Assembly (NCBI GenBank): GCA_021813595.1
Contig: JAKAKF010000197.1
Span: forward strand, 1-20,864
DNA: 20,864 bases
DNA from: a bacterium
GTDB lineage: Bacteria; SZUA-79; Acidulodesulfobacterales; Acidulodesulfobacteraceae
Direction: 5' to 3'
Under the pieces are notes generated by a model. That model was given only the letters and a program-made list of their open reading frames with translations. It was not told the origin of the DNA and searched no databases. A program made the translations under genes and the position numbers. Positions 15,095 to 20,864 of the stretch are shown one piece after another (positions within the stretch are counted from its first letter, which is position 1; each line of letters opens with the position of its first letter).

Positions 15095-15120
15095 ACGGCG
15101 GAATTCAATTCCGTCCTTTT
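15095..15120 (+). terminator. GAATTCAATTC palindrome ending in T run after cfiA
   Basis: CGGAATT at 15099-15105 pairs with AATTCCG around a central C, with outer GACGG/CCGTC partly pairing, then CCTTTT. It sits about 15 bp after the cfiA stop and shares the GAATTCAATTC core with the two copies at 7228-7297. It could reduce read-through into the citrate-cleavage genes. Confidence 0.5.
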
Positions 15121-15187
15121 CCGTAAAATAATGTTATTGCGAGAATAAAGAAAATAATTTTTAATTAAAAATTTATCGAGGTTTTAT

Positions 15188-16429
15188 ATGAAGCTTTACG
15201 AATACGAAACTTATGATACCATATTTAAAAAGTACGGCGTACCTACGCCTAAATATTTAGTAGTTCAGCATCCGGGGCAGAATGTAACCGACTTTGTAGA
15301 GCAGTACGGCGACGTAGTTATAAAATCGCAGGTTCTGGTGGGCAAAAGAGGCAAAGCGGGCGCAGTAAAATTTGCAAAAAACGGCGAAGAAGCAAACGAA
15401 CATGTTCAGGCTTTAATGGAAGCCGAAGTTTACGGAGAAAAACCGGTAAGCGTAATTCTTCAGGAAAAAGCCTCTATAATTAAAGAATTATATGTTAGTT
15501 TTACATATTCTTCAAAACCGAGGCGTCCCGTATTCGTAGTTTCCCTCGAAGGCGGAATGGACGTCGAAGCGCAGGACCCTTCTAAAATATTTACTTTTGA
15601 GATAAATCCGCTCGAAGGTCTGTTTCCTTATAAAGTAAGGGAATATCTTATTGAAATAGGACTTGAGGACAGGCCTGTATTGAGGCAGATGTCGGAAGTC
15701 ATAGCCAATATGTATAAAGGATTCTGGAATTCGGAAGCAAGACTGCTTGAGGTTAATCCTTTAATAATAGCGGGAGACAAGGCAAATCCCGATAAGCAGA
15801 AAGTTTTTGCCATCGATGCCGTAACCATGATAGACGACGATGCCAGAATAGCGCCTTCAAAAATATATACGGCAAGAGGCGCTATGGGAAGACCTCTGAC
15901 GGAAAGAGAGAAAGCGGCGCATTTGATAGACAGGGACGACCACAGGGGAAAAGCAGGTTCATATGTAGAATTAGACGGCAATATAGGAATGATGACTTTC
16001 GGAGGCGGCGGTTCTACCATTACGGCCGAAACAGTTTTTGCGCTTGGAATGAAGCCGGCTAATTTGACGGATATAGGCGGAAATCCTCCCGCAGAAAAAA
16101 TGAATAAAATTTCAAAAATAATACTTTCCAAGCCGGGTTTAAAAGCCGTTCTTGTATGCGGAGGCACGGCAAGCAATACAAGGATAGACGTAACGATAGG
16201 CGAAGGATTGGTATCTGCAATAGAAGAAATGAAGAAAGAAGGGACGTTTCCGGAAGGTTTGATATGGGTGGTAAGAAGAAGCGGCCCTGAATATCAGAAA
16301 GGTTTAAAAATGCTTTATGAATGCTTCAAAAGAAATAATATCGAAGGCGTAATATACGATTCGGAACTTCCGCTTACAGAAGCGCCGGAAAAATTATATG
16401 AAATTTTAAAATCTAAAAATTTAATATAA
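15188..16429 (+). CDS. ccsA: Citryl-CoA synthetase large subunit (ATP-grasp, succinyl-CoA-synthetase beta-like)
   Basis: Predicted to join citrate and CoA at the cost of ATP, the first half of two-step citrate cleavage. 413 residues: an N-terminal ATP-grasp domain (about 1-245, with VVIKSQVLVGKRGKAGAV, INPLEGLFPY, EVNPLII and FAIDAVTMIDDDA) and a C-terminal CoA-ligase domain (TFGGGGSTITAETVF, DIGGNPPAEK, VCGGTASNTRIDVTIGEGL). It is longer than SucC (about 390) and resembles the beta-like part of ATP-citrate lyase. GAGG at 15178-15181 supports the start. It is followed by an alpha-like subunit and a separate citryl-CoA lyase, which fixes its likely role. Alternatives are the small subunit of ATP-citrate lyase or a succinyl-CoA synthetase. 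Confidence 0.82.
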   Translation: MKLYEYETYDTIFKKYGVPTPKYLVVQHPGQNVTDFVEQYGDVVIKSQVLVGKRGKAGAVKFAKNGEEANEHVQALMEAEVYGEKPVSVILQEKASIIKELYVSFTYSSKPRRPVFVVSLEGGMDVEAQDPSKIFTFEINPLEGLFPYKVREYLIEIGLEDRPVLRQMSEVIANMYKGFWNSEARLLEVNPLIIAGDKANPDKQKVFAIDAVTMIDDDARIAPSKIYTARGAMGRPLTEREKAAHLIDRDDHRGKAGSYVELDGNIGMMTFGGGGSTITAETVFALGMKPANLTDIGGNPPAEKMNKISKIILSKPGLKAVLVCGGTASNTRIDVTIGEGLVSAIEEMKKEGTFPEGLIWVVRRSGPEYQKGLKMLYECFKRNNIEGVIYDSELPLTEAPEKLYEILKSKNLI

Positions 16430-16518
16430 CGTTTTAATATAATTTTATTTTATATTATTTATTTAAATTGCATAAAAATAATTTAGTTCGTTAAAATAAT
16501 TGATTGGAGATTATTTAT

Positions 16519-17517
16519 ATGAAAGGCACTAAATTTTTAAACGACGGAACAGGAGTTATAGTAATAGGTATTACCGGAAGAGAGGCTTCTCAAGTCGTTA
16601 TAGAATCGGAAAAATTATTCCCCGGCATAGTAAAATGCGGAGTAACGCCCGGTAAAGGCGGTACCGTGCTTACGGACGACTGTCCGGTACCCGTTTTCGA
16701 TACCGTAAAAGAAGCTCTTAAAGTTAAAGATTTAAAAAAGTCGGTTAATACCGGACTTGTTTACGTTCCGCCGACGTCCGTTTTGGATGCCGTCTATGAA
16801 CTTATAGACAACGGCATTAAACTTATATATATAATTACCGAACACGTGCCTATCAGAGATTCTATAATAATATACGAATTTGCTAAGGAAAAAGGCGTTA
16901 CGATAGTAGGGGGAACTTCTCTGGGCTGTTACGTTCCTTCGGTAGGCAGGATAGGAGCTATCGGCGGAAAAGACCCGAGCATCGCATTCAAGGACGGTTC
17001 TATTGTCGTACTTTCAAAAAGCGGCGGACTTACCGTTACGACTTCCGAGATGTTTAAAAGAAGAGGCTTCGGAATTTATATGGCTCTTGCCGTAGGCGGC
17101 GACGTTATCGCCTGCACTACGTTTGCCGATGTCCTTCCTGAATTGGAAAATGATAAAAACGTCCAGGCATGCGTGATAATGGGGGAACCCGGCGGCGTTT
17201 ATGAGGAGCAGGTCGCCGAACTAGTGGATAAAGGCGGATATACTAAGCCGTTGGCGGTGTTCGTAGCAGGCGTTTTTCAGGAGATGATGCCGGAAGGCGT
17301 ATCTTTCGGCCATGCCGGAGCTATAGTAGAAAGAGGTATGGGAAAAGCTACCAACAAGATGAAACTGCTTGAAGAAGTCGGCAAAAAAACTGGAACAATC
17401 AAGGTTGCCAAATTTTATCACGAATTAGTCAACTCGATTATTTCGCTGGGAGTAAAAAGAGATTTTGAAGACGGTTCTTCCGACGACGTCAAACCGCTTT
17501 ACAGCACTTTAAAATAA
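16519..17517 (+). CDS. ccsB: Citryl-CoA synthetase small subunit (succinyl-CoA-synthetase alpha-like)
   Basis: CoA-binding and phosphohistidine subunit paired with the preceding gene. The start is taken as ATG 16519 (332 residues), with GGAG at 16506-16509; an in-frame TTG at 16504 overlaps that site and is rejected. A Rossmann CoA-binding motif GITGREASQVV is followed by VKCGVTPGKGGTV. The catalytic, phosphorylated histidine is His265 in GHAGAIVERGMG. The region VIMGEPGGVYEEQVAEL corresponds to the subunit-contact/glutamate region of SucD. It is about 40 residues longer than SucD and lacks the citrate-synthase-like domain fused in ATP-citrate lyase AclA; that domain is the next gene. The most direct alternative is SucD of succinyl-CoA synthetase. 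Confidence 0.82.
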   Translation: MKGTKFLNDGTGVIVIGITGREASQVVIESEKLFPGIVKCGVTPGKGGTVLTDDCPVPVFDTVKEALKVKDLKKSVNTGLVYVPPTSVLDAVYELIDNGIKLIYIITEHVPIRDSIIIYEFAKEKGVTIVGGTSLGCYVPSVGRIGAIGGKDPSIAFKDGSIVVLSKSGGLTVTTSEMFKRRGFGIYMALAVGGDVIACTTFADVLPELENDKNVQACVIMGEPGGVYEEQVAELVDKGGYTKPLAVFVAGVFQEMMPEGVSFGHAGAIVERGMGKATNKMKLLEEVGKKTGTIKVAKFYHELVNSIISLGVKRDFEDGSSDDVKPLYSTLK

Positions 17518-17542
17518 ATTTTTATCGAATTTAAAATTTCGC

Positions 17543-17592
17543 TCCCTTAGTTTCTTCAATTTATTTGTAGAAGCTAAGGGAAATTTAATTTT
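17543..17592 (+). terminator. Possible attenuating hairpin between ccsB and ccl
   Basis: TCCCTTAG (17543-17550) pairs with CTAAGGGA (17574-17581). Inner CTTC/GAAG can extend the stem, with an AT-rich loop. It is followed by AATTTAATTTTGG, a broken T run, so termination would be partial. Confidence 0.4.
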
Positions 17593-17681
17593 GGAATCAA
17601 GCCGACTTAAACTTAACTTAGCATAACATAATATAAATTTAAATATTAAAAATAATTTTTAAAATAAGGAGCGATGATTTT

Positions 17682-18482
17682 ATGTCCGAAACCGTTTCTC
17701 AAAAAGAGTGGAGAACCGCTATTACGTCCAATCAGGACGGCAAAATTCTTATAAGGGGTTACAATCTCGACAGCCTGATAGGGAATAAATCTTATGCGGA
17801 AGTCTGTTTTCTGCTTTTAAAAGGCGAACTTCCAAATCAAAACGAAGCTAAAATGCTCGACGCAATTTTTGTTTCCTGCATAGATGCCGGCATAGCCGCT
17901 CCATCGTCCGTTGCCGCAAGGACCGTATTTTCGGGCGGGAATTCGCTTAATGCCGCCGTAGCCGCCGGAGTATTGACTCTCGGCGATGCGCACGGAGGAG
18001 CAATAGAAAAAGCCGCTAAAATGTTTCAGGACTATTTAAAAGGCAAGGACGGACTTAAAGAATCCGAAATAAAAGAAATGGCGGCAAACATAGTCGACGA
18101 TGCGCTCAAAAACAAAAAACGTCTTGCGGGTTACGGGCATAAACTTCATACCGTCGACCCAAGGACGAAAAGGCTTTTAGAGGTAGCCAAAGATTTAAAT
18201 TTCGGGGGCGATTTTATTAAGTTAGCCGTTTATATAGCCGACGAATTTAAAATTAAAAAACCGGAGCAAAAGCTCCCTCTTAACGTCGACGGCTGTATCG
18301 CCGCGATAATTTCCGATATGGGTTTCGATTACAGGCTCGGCAAGGGTTTCTTTATTATAGCACGTTCCGCCGGACTCGTCGGCCAGGTTTTCGAGGAATG
18401 GATGAGGGAAAAACCGTTCCGCAGATTAGCCGCCAACCTTCACGAATACGACGGAGTGCCGGAACGCGAACTTAAAAAGTAG
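17682..18482 (+). CDS. ccl: Citryl-CoA lyase (stand-alone, citrate-synthase fold)
   Basis: Predicted to split citryl-CoA into acetyl-CoA and oxaloacetate, the second half of citrate cleavage. 266 residues, far shorter than citrate synthase (about 370-430) and close to the C-terminal lyase part of ATP-citrate lyase. The citrate-synthase-type catalytic residues are present: His104 (GDAHGG), His153 (YGHKLHTVDPRTKRL) and Asp203 (LNVDGCIAAI). The C-terminal RPF-type segment reads EKPFRRLAANLHEYDG. AAGGAG at 17666-17671 precedes the ATG. It lies 164 bp after ccsB, with a hairpin in between. A citrate or methylcitrate synthase is unlikely because the large N-terminal domain is missing. Confidence 0.85.
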   Translation: MSETVSQKEWRTAITSNQDGKILIRGYNLDSLIGNKSYAEVCFLLLKGELPNQNEAKMLDAIFVSCIDAGIAAPSSVAARTVFSGGNSLNAAVAAGVLTLGDAHGGAIEKAAKMFQDYLKGKDGLKESEIKEMAANIVDDALKNKKRLAGYGHKLHTVDPRTKRLLEVAKDLNFGGDFIKLAVYIADEFKIKKPEQKLPLNVDGCIAAIISDMGFDYRLGKGFFIIARSAGLVGQVFEEWMREKPFRRLAANLHEYDGVPERELKK

Positions 18483-18484
18483 CT

Positions 18485-18510
18485 AAAAAACGTTTTGAAA
18501 AAACGTTTTT
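18485..18510 (+). terminator. Weak AAAAACG/CGTTTTT hairpin after ccl
   Basis: AAAAACG at 18486-18492 pairs with CGTTTTT at 18504-18510, directly after the ccl stop. The stem is short and AT-rich, but its position and T end suit a terminator, and a good promoter follows at 18515. Confidence 0.4.
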
Positions 18511-18514
18511 AAAA

Positions 18515-18543
18515 TTGAAATATATCGATAAACATAGTATAAT
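18515..18543 (+). promoter_or_regulatory. Sigma-70-like promoter for glpX
   Basis: TTGAAA (18515-18520), a 17-bp spacer and a perfect TATAAT (18538-18543). The leader of about 90 bases to the glpX ATG contains a small hairpin, AGGCA/TGCCT at 18560-18573. No known riboswitch was recognised in it. Confidence 0.65.
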
Positions 18544-18641
18544 TTTTCTGAGTTGCGCGAGGCAAAGATGCCTTTAAGAAGCCGTTGCTTAATTAAAACA
18601 TTACATACTCTAATCATAAATATAACAAGGGAGGAGCAATA

Positions 18642-19598
18642 ATGGACGATAAAGCGTTGACCATCGAATTTGTCAGGGTTACGGAACATGCCGCAATATC
18701 GGTTGCAAGATTTATAGGAAGAGGCGACGAAAAAGCGGCAGACAGGGCTGCCGTAGAATCCATGAGGGACTCCCTTAATTATATCGATATAGACGGCACT
18801 ATCGTTATCGGCGAAGGAGAAAGAGACGAAGCTCCGATGCTTTACATAGGGGAAAAAGTAGGCAACGGAAAAGGACAGAAGGTAGATATAGCAGTCGATC
18901 CTTTAGAAGGAACTACCTTAGCGGCTACAAGCGCTCCTAACGCTATCGCGGTTATGGCCATAGGCGACCATGGAAACTTTCTTCATGCGCCGGATACCTA
19001 TATGCAGAAGATAGCCGTCGGTCCCAAGGCAAAAGGTTCAATAGACATCAATCTTTCTCCGACGGAAAATCTTCACAGGATTGCGGATGCCATGAACAGG
19101 TATGTCGAAGACCTTACCGTCATAATTCTTAACCGCGAAAGACATAAAGAGTTAATAGAAGAAGTGAGAAAAGCGGGAGCAAGAATCCGCCTTATTCAGG
19201 ACGGCGACGTTGCCGGAGCTATAGCTACGGCTAAAGAAGACTCCGGAATAGACGTTCTTATGGGCATCGGTGGCGCGCCCGAAGGAGTTCTCGGCGCTGC
19301 GGCTTTAAGATGCGTCGGGGGAGATATGCAGGGCAGGCTTGCTTTCAGGAATGAAAACGAAAAAGAGCGCGCACTTAAAATGGGGATAAAAGATTTAAAT
19401 AAAATTTACGGCATACAGGAACTTGCCGCCGGAGACGTGATATTCGTAGCAACCGGAGTGACTAGCGGCGATTACTTGAACGGCGTGGAATTTTTTCACG
19501 GAGGCGCGAAAACGCATTCCGTAGTCATGAGGTCTAAAACCGGAACCATAAGGTATATAGAAGCTAATCACTATTTTAATTACAAAGAAATAAAATAA
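18642..19598 (+). CDS. glpX: Class II fructose-1,6-bisphosphatase
   Basis: Metal-dependent dephosphorylation of fructose-1,6-bisphosphate to fructose-6-phosphate, the committed step of gluconeogenesis; sedoheptulose-bisphosphatase activity is also known in the family. 318 residues. Metal and phosphate residues follow the E. coli GlpX set: Asp34, Glu58 (GEGERDEAPML), Asp86 and Glu89 (DPLEGTT), and the segment GIGGAPEGVLGAAALRC. GGGAGGAG upstream of the ATG is the strongest ribosome site in this part of the window. It has its own promoter and follows the citrate-cleavage genes, consistent with sending fixed carbon to sugars. The SDR gene follows after 13 bp. Confidence 0.95.
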   Translation: MDDKALTIEFVRVTEHAAISVARFIGRGDEKAADRAAVESMRDSLNYIDIDGTIVIGEGERDEAPMLYIGEKVGNGKGQKVDIAVDPLEGTTLAATSAPNAIAVMAIGDHGNFLHAPDTYMQKIAVGPKAKGSIDINLSPTENLHRIADAMNRYVEDLTVIILNRERHKELIEEVRKAGARIRLIQDGDVAGAIATAKEDSGIDVLMGIGGAPEGVLGAAALRCVGGDMQGRLAFRNENEKERALKMGIKDLNKIYGIQELAAGDVIFVATGVTSGDYLNGVEFFHGGAKTHSVVMRSKTGTIRYIEANHYFNYKEIK

Positions 19599-19611
19599 CG
19601 CGGAGTATTTT

Positions 19612-20529
19612 ATGAAAGTTTTTATTGCCGGCGGTACAGGTTTCGTAGGTTCGGCCGTATCGGAAAAAATTAAATCGTCCGGCGCTTCCGTCACGCTTTT
19701 AGAGCGCAATAAAAATAAGATTCAGCGTTTAAAGGAACAGGGATACGAAGTTTTTGAAGGGACGCTCGAAGATAAAGCCTCAGTCAGCGCCTTTTTGTCC
19801 GCAAATAAATTCGACGCCGTAATAAATCTTATAGGCATAATTAGAAGCGTACCCGGTTTTTCTTTTCAAAAAGTTCACGTAGATTATGTAAATACATTAT
19901 TGGACTTGGCGAAGGAAAACGGCATAGGCAGATTTATTCATATGAGCGCTCTCGGCGCATCCGAAAACAGCGATTCGGAGTACTTTTCGACAAAGTACGA
20001 AGGGGAATCGCTCGTCAAAAGTTCCGGTTTAAAATGGACGGTTTTCCGGCCTTCTTTGATTTTCGGAAACAACGCCGGTTTTTTCGACGACATAATCGAC
20101 TTGGTAAAAACGAGGGCATTTGTTCCGATAATAGGAACCGGCGAAACTAAATTTGCGCCGATAGACGTCTTTTCCATAGCCGAAGCGTATAATAATTCTT
20201 TATATAACGAAAAAACAGTAAACGAAGTTTTCCGCTTATGCGGCCCCGATATTTACACATTCGAGGAAATTATAGACTTAATTATGGAAATTTCCCCGCC
20301 CAAAAAACTGAAAATCCATACGCCTTCGTTTATAGCGGAAAAATCTCTCGGCTTTATCGAAAAATTATCTCCGTCTTTATCCAAAAACGCCCCAGTAACC
20401 TCCGACCAGATAAGGATGCTTAAACACGACAATATCTGCGAAACAGACGAAGAATCGGAAAAAAACGACGAAATATTAGGATTAAAAAGGACGCACTTAA
20501 AGGAATGGTTGGAAGTATATCTTTCTTAG
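19612..20529 (+). CDS. Extended/atypical SDR, NAD-dependent epimerase-like (NDUFA9-type) protein
   Basis: 305 residues with an N-terminal Rossmann motif GGTGFVG (residues 7-13) and the active-site set SALGAS (Ser112) and YFSTK (Tyr124, Lys128). It resembles the atypical SDR group that includes complex I subunit NDUFA9 and many bacterial NAD(P)-binding proteins of unknown substrate: NLIGIIR, the FRPSLIFG strand and a variable C-terminal part (about residues 210-305). There is no signal peptide or membrane helix. GGAG at 19602-19605 supports the start, and the 13-bp gap to glpX indicates co-transcription. The substrate cannot be told from the sequence; nucleotide-sugar epimerase, chaperone-like or quinone-biosynthesis roles are all possible. 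Confidence 0.8.
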   Translation: MKVFIAGGTGFVGSAVSEKIKSSGASVTLLERNKNKIQRLKEQGYEVFEGTLEDKASVSAFLSANKFDAVINLIGIIRSVPGFSFQKVHVDYVNTLLDLAKENGIGRFIHMSALGASENSDSEYFSTKYEGESLVKSSGLKWTVFRPSLIFGNNAGFFDDIIDLVKTRAFVPIIGTGETKFAPIDVFSIAEAYNNSLYNEKTVNEVFRLCGPDIYTFEEIIDLIMEISPPKKLKIHTPSFIAEKSLGFIEKLSPSLSKNAPVTSDQIRMLKHDNICETDEESEKNDEILGLKRTHLKEWLEVYLS

Positions 20530-20530
20530 C

Positions 20531-20593
20531 GAAAAAGGCGTCAGATTTATTCACTCCAGCGGGCATAAAAGCTTCGCTTTTATAAACGCCCGC
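20531..20593. repeat. Left-end copy of the GTCAGATT repeat with a GC-rich hairpin
   Basis: GAAAAAGGCGTCAGATT (20531-20547) begins directly after the SDR stop. It is followed by a two-part stem: GCGGGC (20559-20564) with GCCCGC (20588-20593), and ATAAAAGC with GCTTTTAT around a TTC loop (20565-20583). The hairpin may terminate the glpX-SDR transcript, although no T run follows. Confidence 0.55.
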
Positions 20594-20610
20594 CTCCGTA
20601 TCCCTACCCC

Positions 20611-20685
20611 CGACTGCGTTTGATAGCAAGTATTAACGAAAAAGGTGTCAGATTTATTTATTCCCATACTCTCGACTGCGTTTGA
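20611..20685. repeat. Direct repeats CGACTGCGTTTGAT and a second left-end copy
   Basis: CGACTGCGTTTGAT occurs at 20611-20624 and 20673-20686. Between them is GAAAAAGGTGTCAGATT (20638-20654). The stretch shows no credible reading frame and looks like stacked fragments of repeat elements. Confidence 0.6.
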
Positions 20686-20714
20686 TGGTTTAGCGAGGTA
20701 ATAATCGCGTTGTC

Positions 20715-20803
20715 GAAAAAGGTGTCAGATTAATTTTACGCAATATCTTTTATCGTTAATTGTTCATTTTAGTATGCGTAAAACAAAATCTGACACCTTT
20801 TTC
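20715..20803. repeat. Palindromic repeat element C (GGTGTCAGATT family)
   Basis: An 89-bp element whose left arm is GAAAAAGGTGTCAGATTAAT continuing to TTTTACGCA (20715-20742). The right arm starts TGCGTAAAAC and ends CTGACACCTTTTTC (20775-20803). The arms pair over about 27 bp with small bulges. The loop contains TTTTATCGTTAATTG (20748-20762); its reverse complement closely matches the loop of element A, including GCATACTAAA. A further AAAAGGTGT lies at the window end and may begin another copy. Confidence 0.8.
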
Positions 20804-20864
20804 TTTTCATAAACGCTCCCGTATTCTCAATTCCGACTTTAAAAAAAAGGAAAAAAAAGGTGTG

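Noticed and set aside
16504..16518. TTG start for ccsB five codons upstream of the ATG
   Set aside because: It overlaps the GGAG ribosome site that is correctly spaced for the ATG at 16519.
15188..17517. Plain succinyl-CoA synthetase (sucCD)
   Set aside because: Both subunits are longer than SucC and SucD and they are followed by a stand-alone citryl-CoA-lyase-type protein. Not fully excluded; kept as the main alternative.
17682..18482. Truncated citrate synthase pseudogene
   Set aside because: The gene has its own ribosome site, intact catalytic residues and no frameshift, and its length matches free citryl-CoA lyase.
18544..18641. Riboswitch in the glpX leader
   Set aside because: Only a 5-bp hairpin (AGGCA/TGCCT) is evident; no motif of a known riboswitch class could be matched.
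20531..20803. CRISPR-like spacing of GAAAAAGGTGTCAGATT copies
   Set aside because: Intervals are irregular (107 and 77 bp), one copy differs, and the same ends occur elsewhere as inverted pairs.

Overview
The window is a compact, AT-rich bacterial chromosome segment with heavy use of ATA and GAA codons and short gaps between genes. It carries 17 confident protein genes, one small protein of unknown function, and several families of palindromic repeats in the intergenic gaps. No tRNA, rRNA, phage gene, intact insertion sequence or CRISPR array was seen. The gene content (H+-pumping pyrophosphatase, alaC-hom-thrC, archaeal-type phosphoglycerate mutase relative, reductive TCA enzymes) suggests a Gram-negative autotroph. 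A Desulfobacterota/Deltaproteobacteria-like or Nitrospirota-like lineage is plausible; an acid-mine Sva0485-type organism is my guess from gene style only. The sequence does not settle the phylum.

Left part (1-3422): the 3' end of a membrane H+-pyrophosphatase, closed by a strong terminator; a 67-residue membrane/coiled-coil protein; a tRNA adenosine deaminase (tadA) on the minus strand; and a divergent lipoyl synthase (lipA). Second part (3515-8816): alaC, hom and thrC, then a phosphoglycerate-mutase-like protein of the kind proposed to replace homoserine kinase. Together these could form a complete homoserine-to-threonine branch without a classical thrB.

Right part (9082-20529): an apparent CO2-fixation island, all on the plus strand. 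In order it has a beta-carbonic anhydrase, an isocitrate dehydrogenase with NAD-type cofactor residues, an OsmC protein, and the two subunits of a biotin carboxylase (2-oxoglutarate carboxylase, or alternatively pyruvate carboxylase). Next come a succinyl-CoA-synthetase-like pair and a stand-alone citryl-CoA lyase, then class II fructose-1,6-bisphosphatase and an extended SDR protein. The unfused ligase-alpha, ligase-beta and lyase genes match the two-step citrate cleavage of Hydrogenobacter-type reductive TCA cycles (citryl-CoA synthetase plus citryl-CoA lyase) rather than a fused ATP-citrate lyase. The 2-oxoglutarate carboxylase and isocitrate dehydrogenase would carry out the companion two-step reductive carboxylation through oxalosuccinate. 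Carbonic anhydrase would supply bicarbonate, and GlpX would draw fixed carbon into sugars. A near-identical promoter segment of about 45 bp lies in front of both the carbonic anhydrase and the isocitrate dehydrogenase genes.

Gaps larger than 300 bp (7221-7577, 8817-9190, 20530-20864) are filled by repeats. One family is an 88-93 bp palindrome ending in GGTGTCAGATT/AATCTGACACC with a conserved asymmetric loop; another is a short GAATTCAATTC palindrome. They lie 3' of genes and resemble REP-type elements that may double as terminators.
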